Below, one piece after another: positions 57,449 to 64,000 of a stretch of DNA of 64,000 nt. The notes beneath the pieces are model-generated. The model made no database searches. It was not told where the DNA came from and was given only the letters and a program-made list of their open reading frames with translations. Position 1 is the first letter of the stretch. Every line of letters starts with the position of its first letter. Made by a program: the position numbers and the translations under genes. The stretch comes from Mycolicibacterium moriokaense. Lineage in GTDB: Bacteria; Actinomycetota; Actinomycetes; Mycobacteriales; Mycobacteriaceae. The stretch covers positions 1-64,000 of the forward strand of contig NZ_QQBJ01000018.1 in assembly GCF_003347205.1 (NCBI RefSeq), in the 5' to 3' direction.

Positions 57449-58117
57449 TCAGGTCACCGCTTCGCCGCGGTTGACCCGCGGCCGTGGCGCCCGCATCCGT
57501 CGCAGCTGCGAGGCCCGGCTGGCGGCGTAGAAGCCGAGTTTCCAACCGCTTTCGGTGTGATCCGGGTACTTCTCGTCGACCAGCCGGTTCACCTTGCGGC
57601 CCAGGAGGAACCCGTCCACCACCATGATCGCCATCAGAATCAGCATCGCCGGCGAGATGAAGTACTGCACCTGCGGGACGGCCAGCATGATGAAGATCAA
57701 CGCCAGCGCCGCAGGCATGAAGAGGCCGAGCACGCTGATCCGCCGCGAATCCACGATGTCGCGGGCGTACGCGCGCACCGGCCCCTTGTCGCGGGGGAGC
57801 AGGTAGGCGTCGTCGCCGGCCATCATCCGCTCGCGGCGCTCCGACATCGACGCGCGGCGCTCCATCTTCTCCACCCGGCGCTCCTCGCGCGAAAGCTTGG
57901 GCCCCCGTAGCTCCTTGCGCCTGCGCCTGGCCTCGGCGGTGGTCATCGGCGCGGGAGCGATGGGGCCCCGGCGGCGGGACGAGTCCCGCTTCGGCGTTGG
58001 CCTGCCCTTTGGCGCGGTGGCGCCGCCGGCCTTCGATTCGGATTCGCCCGCCGCGGTCGCCTCGACGTCGTCGTCGTGGGGTGGCGGGTTGTCCTTCTTG
58101 CGGCCGAGCAGCTTCAC
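57449..58117 (-). CDS. DUF3043 membrane protein (Rv2206 homologue)
   Basis: About 222 aa from GTG 58117 (VKLLGRKKDN; an ATG 12 bases upstream is an alternative). Charged N-terminal tail with RRRGPIAPAPMTTAEARRRRKELRGPKLSREERR, then two transmembrane segments (about residues 135-150 and 155-170) and an RASQLRRMRAPRPRV end. Function unknown. Divergent from glycerate kinase. Confidence 0.88.
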   Translation of the reverse strand: MKLLGRKKDNPPPHDDDVEATAAGESESKAGGATAPKGRPTPKRDSSRRRGPIAPAPMTTAEARRRRKELRGPKLSREERRVEKMERRASMSERRERMMAGDDAYLLPRDKGPVRAYARDIVDSRRISVLGLFMPAALALIFIMLAVPQVQYFISPAMLILMAIMVVDGFLLGRKVNRLVDEKYPDHTESGWKLGFYAASRASQLRRMRAPRPRVNRGEAVT

Positions 58118-58128
58118 GCCCGCCAGCA

Positions 58129-58134
58129 TAATCT
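58129..58134 (+). promoter_or_regulatory. -10 box of leaderless glycerate kinase gene
   Basis: TAATCT ends six bases before ATG 58141. Confidence 0.6.
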
Positions 58135-58140
58135 GCTGGG

Positions 58141-59259
58141 ATGATCGACTTGGACGGCCTCCGTGTGCTCATCGCGCCCGACTGCTACGGCGACAGCCTG
58201 ACCGCGGTGGAGGCCGCCGAGGCGATCGCCGCAGGCTGGCGCCGCGCCCGACCCGGTGACCAGCTGACGCTCGCCCCGCAGTCCGACGGCGGGCCCGGCT
58301 TCGTCGACGTGCTGGCCGGCCGCCTCGGCGAGCGGCGCACCCTACGGGTGATCGGACCGCTCACCGAGGAGGTGGACGCCGACTGGGTGTGCGACGACGC
58401 GGAGCCGCGCACCGCCTACATCGAATGCGCTCAGGCGTGCGGGCTGGCGCTGCTCGGCGGCCCGCCCACGGTCGAGACCGCGCTGGCCGCGCACAGCAGA
58501 GGGGTCGGCCAACTGATCGCCGCCGCGGTGGCGGCAGGCGCGCGCCGGATCGTGGTGGGGCTCGGCGGCAGCTCCTGCACCGACGGCGGCCGAGGCATGA
58601 TCGACGAACTCGCCGCCGGCGCGAGCGGCGCCGGCCAGTCGAGCCTGGAGGCCGCGAAGAGGTTGCTGGCCGACGTCGAGCTGATCGCCGCGACGGACGT
58701 CGAGCACCCCCTGCTCGGGCCGATGGGCGCTGCCCGGGTGTTCGGCCCGCAGAAAGGCGCCGACCCGGACACCGTGCTGGTGCTGGAGCAGCGGCTGACC
58801 GACTGGGCCGTCGAACTCGACGCCGCGGCCGGGCGCGCTGTCAGCACCGAGCCGGGCGCTGGCGCCGCCGGTGGCCTCGGTGCGGCGCTGCTGGCGCTGG
58901 GTGGCCGCCGCGAGTCGGGCGCCACCGTCATCGCCGAGCACACCCACCTGTCCGACGACGTCGCGGCGGCCCAACTCGTCATCACCGGCGAGGGCCGCTT
59001 CGACGACCAGTCGCTGCACGGCAAGGTCGTCAGCGCGCTGGCGGGCGAGGCGCGCGGCACCCCGGTGCTGGTGCTGGCGGGGCAGGTCACCCTGGCCCCC
59101 GACGCTCTGCGCGAGGCAGGCATCACCGCCGCTCACGCCATTGCCGACCACGCCGGATCCGTCCAGCTGGCCATGGACGACGCGGAAAACCAACTCGCCG
59201 GGTTGGCGCAAGTCACCGCCGACCAACTCGGGAATAGCGGCACGACAAGGTACCGTTGA
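58141..59259 (+). CDS. Glycerate kinase (Rv2205c homologue)
   Basis: 372 aa. [43 protein letters not shown] and [20 protein letters not shown] are the glycerate kinase (GlxK type) signatures; [19 protein letters not shown] near the end. It phosphorylates glycerate with ATP. Confidence 0.92.
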   Translation: MIDLDGLRVLIAPDCYGDSLTAVEAAEAIAAGWRRARPGDQLTLAPQSDGGPGFVDVLAGRLGERRTLRVIGPLTEEVDADWVCDDAEPRTAYIECAQACGLALLGGPPTVETALAAHSRGVGQLIAAAVAAGARRIVVGLGGSSCTDGGRGMIDELAAGASGAGQSSLEAAKRLLADVELIAATDVEHPLLGPMGAARVFGPQKGADPDTVLVLEQRLTDWAVELDAAAGRAVSTEPGAGAAGGLGAALLALGGRRESGATVIAEHTHLSDDVAAAQLVITGEGRFDDQSLHGKVVSALAGEARGTPVLVLAGQVTLAPDALREAGITAAHAIADHAGSVQLAMDDAENQLAGLAQVTADQLGNSGTTRYR

Positions 59260-59309
59260 GACAGTGGGCCGTCGAACGGTCCGCCACACCAGCCACTCAG
59301 GGAGACGCA

Positions 59310-59675
59310 ATGACTGTTCAGGACGAGTCTGCGACCACCACCACCGCCACCCATGGCGTGATCCTGACCGACGCGGCAGCCGGAAAGGCCAAGGCGTTGC
59401 TTGATCAGGAGGGCCGCGACGACCTGGCACTGCGTATCGCCGTCCAGCCGGGCGGTTGCGCCGGCCTTCGTTACAACCTGTTCTTCGACGACCGTGCCCT
59501 CGACGGGGACCTGACCGCCGAGTTCGGCGGCGTGAAATTGACCGTCGACCGGATGAGCGCGCCCTACGTGCAGGGCGCCAGCATCGACTTCGTCGACACC
59601 ATCGAGAAGCAGGGCTTCACGATCGACAACCCCAACGCCACGGGTTCGTGCGCGTGCGGGGACTCCTTCAACTGA
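59310..59675 (+). CDS. HesB/IscA-type iron-sulfur insertion protein (Rv2204c homologue)
   Basis: 121 aa A-type carrier. The three cluster cysteines are in PGGCAGLRY and GSCACGD at the C-terminus. It delivers Fe-S clusters to target enzymes; LipA in this window is one such client by family. ATG 59310, with GGGAGA upstream. ErpA-like in length. Confidence 0.93.
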   Translation: MTVQDESATTTTATHGVILTDAAAGKAKALLDQEGRDDLALRIAVQPGGCAGLRYNLFFDDRALDGDLTAEFGGVKLTVDRMSAPYVQGASIDFVDTIEKQGFTIDNPNATGSCACGDSFN

Positions 59676-59680
59676 CCGAT

Positions 59681-60322
59681 CTAGTACTGGCCCGCGGCGC
59701 GCAGCAGGTACGAGCACACCAGCACCTGGTTGTCCTGCGTCAACAGCTGCGCCACGGCCTGCTCGTCTGACTCAGGCGGGGGCTTGGTGCGGCTGCCCGC
59801 GGGCGTCACGGTCATGGTGAACAGCACCTGCACCTGATACTGCGACAGGAACACCATCTTGTCGATCGAGGTGATCTGGGCCTTGCTGAACTGTTTGCGG
59901 AACGCATCGCTGCTCAGGTCAGCGAGCGCCAGGTCCGACCGCTTTTCCTTGACGGCGTTGAACATCCCGCACAGCGTGTTGCGCGCGATCTCCTCGACAT
60001 CGCCACGTTGCAGCGCGTCCAGATAATTCTGGATGGCGCTCTGCGCCGACGCCGCCGTCAGTCGGGCCGGCGCCCGACCCGAGTCCGAGCGGGTCAGCGC
60101 GACGGCCGCGACCACCGCGCCCGCGACCAGCGCGATCACCAGCAGGCTGACCAGGACGACGCGCCACCGGCTGCGTTTGGGATATGGAATCGGCGGTGGC
60201 AGCATGCCCGGATAGGGCGGCGGCGCAACGGGATTCTCCGGATACGGTGCGGGCACGCCGGGTTGCGGCGGGTGAGGGCCGACCGGTCCAGGGCCGTATT
60301 GGGGCGGATACGGACCAGCCAT
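59681..60322 (-). CDS. Membrane-anchored protein with Pro-rich N-terminus (Rv2203 homologue)
   Basis: 213 aa. Residues 1-50 are Pro/Gly/Tyr-rich (PYPPQYGPGP), then one transmembrane helix (about 54-74, VVLVSLLVIALVAGAVVAAVAL) and an extracellular NTF2-like domain (AIQNYLDALQRGDVEEIARNTLCGMF). Function unknown. Convergent with the HesB gene. Confidence 0.88.
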   Translation of the reverse strand: MAGPYPPQYGPGPVGPHPPQPGVPAPYPENPVAPPPYPGMLPPPIPYPKRSRWRVVLVSLLVIALVAGAVVAAVALTRSDSGRAPARLTAASAQSAIQNYLDALQRGDVEEIARNTLCGMFNAVKEKRSDLALADLSSDAFRKQFSKAQITSIDKMVFLSQYQVQVLFTMTVTPAGSRTKPPPESDEQAVAQLLTQDNQVLVCSYLLRAAGQY

Positions 60323-60404
60323 GGTAGGCAGGTTAGCGCAACCGGCCGGACGCCGACGGCATCGTCGGCCTCGGTACGATTAGCTAGACAGGTTAATGAA
60401 TTGA

Positions 60405-61391
<987 letters not shown>

Positions 61392-61448
61392 AGCGACGAG
61401 CCGCCCGTCGTCATCTTCACAAACCGCGAGCCAGAGCGTGTCTCGAGA

Positions 61449-63410
61449 CTAGAGCTGGACGGGGTAGGTCGGCTCCTTGATGTCGGGTGTCACGGTGCCT
61501 TCGACGAAGATCGCGTGCCACAGCATGAAGATCAGCACTGTCCACAACCGCCTGCTGTGATCGCTTGTGCCGCTGCGGTGTTCGTCGAGCATCGCGCGCA
61601 CCGCCGTGGTGTCGACGAGGCCGTTCGCGCCTGAGGACGCGATCATGCCGTAGGCCCAGTCCAGCAGCTCGCCTGCCCGCAGCCAGTGCCTGATCGGCAC
61701 CGGGAAGCCGAGCTTCGGCCGGTTGAGCACGTGCGGGGGGATGACCGGCTCCAGCGCGCGCCGCAGCGCGTACTTCGTGGTGGACCTGGTGATCTTCTCA
61801 TCCAGCGGCAGCCGGGAAGCCACCGCGAACACCTCGGGATCCAGGAACGGCACCCGCAATTCGAGCGAGTTGGCCATCGTCATCTTGTCCGCCTTGACCA
61901 GGATGTCGCCGCGCAGCCAGGTGAACAGGTCGATGTGCTGCATCCGCGCCACCGGATCCCAGCCGACCGATTCCGCGTACACAGGTGCGGTCACGTCGGT
62001 GTGGGTCCAGTCGCTGCGGAAGCCAGGCAGCACCGCCTGCAGCTGGGCGTCGGAGAAGCTGCGCGCGTTGCCGTAGTAGCGCTCCTCAAGCGTCTGGCTG
62101 CCCCTGTGCAACAGGCTCTTTCCGCGCATGCCTTCGGGCAGCGGGGCCGACACCTTGGCCATCGATCGGCGCACCGGGCCGGGCAGATAGTTGAAAGGCT
62201 TGAGCGAGAGGGGTTCCCGGTAGATCGTGTACCCGCCGAACAGTTCGTCGGCGCCCTCGCCGGACAGTACGACCTTGACGTGCTTGCGCGCCTCGCGGGC
62301 GATGAAGAACAGCGGCACCAAAGCCGGGTCGGCGACGGGCTCGTCGAGATACCAGACGATCTCGGGCAGCGCGGCGACGAACTCGGCCTGGTTGACCACC
62401 TTGGTGACGTGCCGCGCGCCGATCGCCTCGGCCGAGGCCACCGCCACGTCGACCTCGGAGAAGCCCTCGCGCTCGAATCCCGTGGTGAAGGTGATCAGCC
62501 GCGGGTTGTGCCGCATCGCCAGCGCGGCGATCGCGGTGGAGTCGATGCCGCCGGACAGGAACGCGCCGACGGTGACATCGGCGCGCATGTGCTTGGCCAC
62601 CGAGTCCTCGAGCACGGCGGTGATCTCGTCGTAGCGGCGCTGCTCGGCACCCGCATTGAAGGGTTTCGCGGCGAACTGCGGCCGGAAGTAGCGCGTCACC
62701 ACCGGCTTGGCGCCCGGCCGCACCTTCGCGTAGCTGCCGGACTCCAGCCGCCGCACCCCCCGGTGCAGCGTCTCGGGCTCGGGTACGTACTGCAGCACGG
62801 TGTAGTGCTGCACGGCGCGCTCGTCGATGCCGACGTCGATGCCCAGTTCGTCGGCGAGCGCGAGCAGGCACTTCTTCTCGCTGCCGACCACTGTGCCCGC
62901 CGTGCCCGTCGCCATGAACAGCGGCTTGATCCCGAACGGGTCGCGTGCGCAGAGCAATTCCCGCTCCACGGTGTCCCACAGCGCGAAGGCGAACATGCCC
63001 CGCAGCCGGCTCAACGCATCGGTGCCCCAGTAGTGGTAGGCGGCGATGATCGCCTCGCCGTCGCCGTCGGTGTGAAACGTCGCGTCGTGCGTCGCCGCCA
63101 GTTCCTCGCGCAGCTCCAGGTAGTTGTAGATCTCGCCGTTGAACACCAGCACGTAGCGGTCGGGTGCCTCGGCGGGGCCCCAGCGCAGGGGTTGGTGGCT
63201 GTGCGCGATGTCGATGATCGACAGCCGGTTGAAGCCCAGCACGATGCTTGACGTCGCCGCCCCGGCGGCTCCGACCGCGTCGTCATGCCAGGTGCCGGGC
63301 TCGTCGGGACCGCGATGACGCATCAGATGCGACGCCCCCGACACCGCCTCGACCAGGCTCGCGGAGACATCGGCGGACGGGTCGGTCAGCAGGGCCAGCA
63401 GTCCGCACAC
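61449..63410 (-). CDS. asnB: Asparagine synthase (glutamine-hydrolysing) AsnB
   Basis: 653 aa. Class-II glutaminase domain with C2 at the start (M-C-G-L-L after GTG 63410), RHRGPDEPGTW and LVFNGEIYNYLELREEL. The synthetase domain has GAFLSGGIDSTAIAALA (PP-loop) and LSGEGADELFGGYTIY. It makes asparagine, or amidates a cell-wall residue, from glutamine. Divergent from ctaC. The start choice puts the catalytic Cys at residue 2. Confidence 0.95.
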   Translation of the reverse strand: MCGLLALLTDPSADVSASLVEAVSGASHLMRHRGPDEPGTWHDDAVGAAGAATSSIVLGFNRLSIIDIAHSHQPLRWGPAEAPDRYVLVFNGEIYNYLELREELAATHDATFHTDGDGEAIIAAYHYWGTDALSRLRGMFAFALWDTVERELLCARDPFGIKPLFMATGTAGTVVGSEKKCLLALADELGIDVGIDERAVQHYTVLQYVPEPETLHRGVRRLESGSYAKVRPGAKPVVTRYFRPQFAAKPFNAGAEQRRYDEITAVLEDSVAKHMRADVTVGAFLSGGIDSTAIAALAMRHNPRLITFTTGFEREGFSEVDVAVASAEAIGARHVTKVVNQAEFVAALPEIVWYLDEPVADPALVPLFFIAREARKHVKVVLSGEGADELFGGYTIYREPLSLKPFNYLPGPVRRSMAKVSAPLPEGMRGKSLLHRGSQTLEERYYGNARSFSDAQLQAVLPGFRSDWTHTDVTAPVYAESVGWDPVARMQHIDLFTWLRGDILVKADKMTMANSLELRVPFLDPEVFAVASRLPLDEKITRSTTKYALRRALEPVIPPHVLNRPKLGFPVPIRHWLRAGELLDWAYGMIASSGANGLVDTTAVRAMLDEHRSGTSDHSRRLWTVLIFMLWHAIFVEGTVTPDIKEPTYPVQL

Positions 63411-63553
63411 GGCGCCAGTATGCCGAATCGAAGTCGCGGACGACGCAAGCACCTTCGTGTCGACACGCGACGGGCACCGTTATCTGGAGGTGTGTCGAGA
63501 CCTGCGCCTGTGAACATTCCCCGGTCGCTTCGCTCCTTCCCTCCAGGGTGGTC

Positions 63554-63596
63554 TACGCTGCGTAGTATTCGGCGTGTTTTACCGACTTCTAGGAGG
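63554..63596 (+). promoter_or_regulatory. Promoter -10 and ribosome binding site of ctaC
   Basis: TACGCT at 63554-63559 is a plausible -10 box. AGGAGG (63591-63596) lies 7 bases before GTG 63604, the strongest RBS in the window. Confidence 0.6.
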
Positions 63597-63603
63597 CTCC
63601 AAC

Positions 63604-64000
63604 GTGACACCTCGCGGACGCAGGGTGGTGGCACGGAGAGCGGCATTGGTGGTCGTCCTTGGCGCGGCCGCGGTGCTGCTCAGCGGGTGTAGCTGGTCGG
63701 AGGTTCTCGGCCTCGGCTGGCCCAAGGGCATCACCCCGGAGGGCCACCTCAACCGCGAGCTGTGGATCGGTTCGGTGATCGCCTCGCTGGTGGTCGGCGT
63801 GATCGTCTGGGGCCTGATCTTCTGGTCGTCGGCGTTTCACCGGCACAAGAAGGGCGACAAGGAACTGCCGCGCCAGTTCGGCTACAACATGCCGCTGGAG
63901 CTGGTCCTGACCGTGGTGCCGTTCCTGATCATCTCGGTGTTGTTCTACTTCACCGTCGTGGTGCAGGAGAAGATGCTGCACAAGGAGCCCAACCCCGAGG
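63604..64000 (+). CDS. ctaC: Cytochrome c oxidase subunit II CtaC, 5' part
   Basis: 132 codons before the window edge; the CuA domain lies beyond it. Lipoprotein-type signal with LLSGC (residues about 24-28), then two transmembrane helices (about 50-72 and 95-117) of the subunit II fold: [20 protein letters not shown] and [20 protein letters not shown]. It transfers electrons from cytochrome c to subunit I. SURF1 elsewhere in this window aids the same complex. Confidence 0.93.
   Translation, partial: MTPRGRRVVARRAALVVVLGAAAVLLSGCSWSEVLGLGWPKGITPEGHLNRELWIGSVIASLVVGVIVWGLIFWSSAFHRHKKGDKELPRQFGYNMPLELVLTVVPFLIISVLFYFTVVVQEKMLHKEPNPE

Noticed and set aside
61686-63251. A 521-codon frame antisense to asnB
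   Set aside because: Shadow of the asnB coding pattern; no family match.

Overview
The window is high-GC actinobacterial DNA. Gene content and order match the mycobacterial ctaC-asnB-...-panB-...-ptpA-cobD block (Rv2200c to Rv2237 in Mycobacterium tuberculosis, in reversed orientation). Many GTG starts, several TANNNT boxes six bases before a start codon (leaderless promoters) and F420, DosR-type and PtpA/PtkA genes fit a fast-growing environmental mycobacterium (Mycolicibacterium or relative). Species cannot be named from the sequence alone.

Layout. 1-4.9 kb: a frameshifted RibD/DHFR-like gene end, an ArsR-SulP transporter pair with an inverted-repeat operator, a small membrane protein, and a TetR regulator divergent from a peroxiredoxin-like gene with two large inverted operator copies. 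4.9-11.7 kb: conserved core (MpaB-like Rv2237 homologue, cobD, SURF1, ptpA, ptkA, Nif3-like protein, zinc-ribbon protein, RNase H/phosphatase). 11.7-22.7 kb: accessory stretch between the RNase H gene and the CYTH/CHAD gene. It holds a cupin regulator with a thioredoxin-reductase-like flavoprotein and methyltransferase, an alkylation-repair-like trio (ogt, 2OG-Fe(II) oxygenase, Ada-type zinc domain), an AraC gene ending in tandem repeats, the RNase P RNA gene rnpB, recombinase relics, an XRE/hydrolase pair, and a DosR-regulon-like pair (Acg-type nitroreductase, Rv3129-like flavin protein).

22.7-36.7 kb: CYTH/CHAD protein, enoyl-CoA hydratase, panB, a wax ester/TAG synthase, two Hip1-like exported hydrolases, glnA2, glnE, a thioesterase and an F420-type LLM oxidoreductase. 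37.2-42.7 kb: a large exported beta-propeller protein, DoxX, glnA1 and an RDD protein. 42.7-64 kb: lipoylation and 2-oxoacid dehydrogenase genes (lipA, lipB, epimerase, E2), ephD, pepB, an adenylate cyclase, gcvT, ilvE, cobalamin nucleotide-loop genes cobS-cobT-cobU, DUF3043, glycerate kinase, an Fe-S insertion protein, adenosine kinase, asnB and the 5' part of ctaC.

Links between genes: glnA1, glnA2 and glnE form the nitrogen-assimilation group, with GlnR-like AC-n9-AC boxes before both synthetases. LipB and LipA make the lipoyl groups carried by the E2 protein encoded beside them. cobD, cobU, cobT and cobS are late cobalamin steps. ctaC and SURF1 belong to cytochrome oxidase. No clearly undescribed system was found. 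The best leads are the alkylation-repair-like trio, the cupin/flavoprotein/methyltransferase module and the TetR/peroxiredoxin switch.
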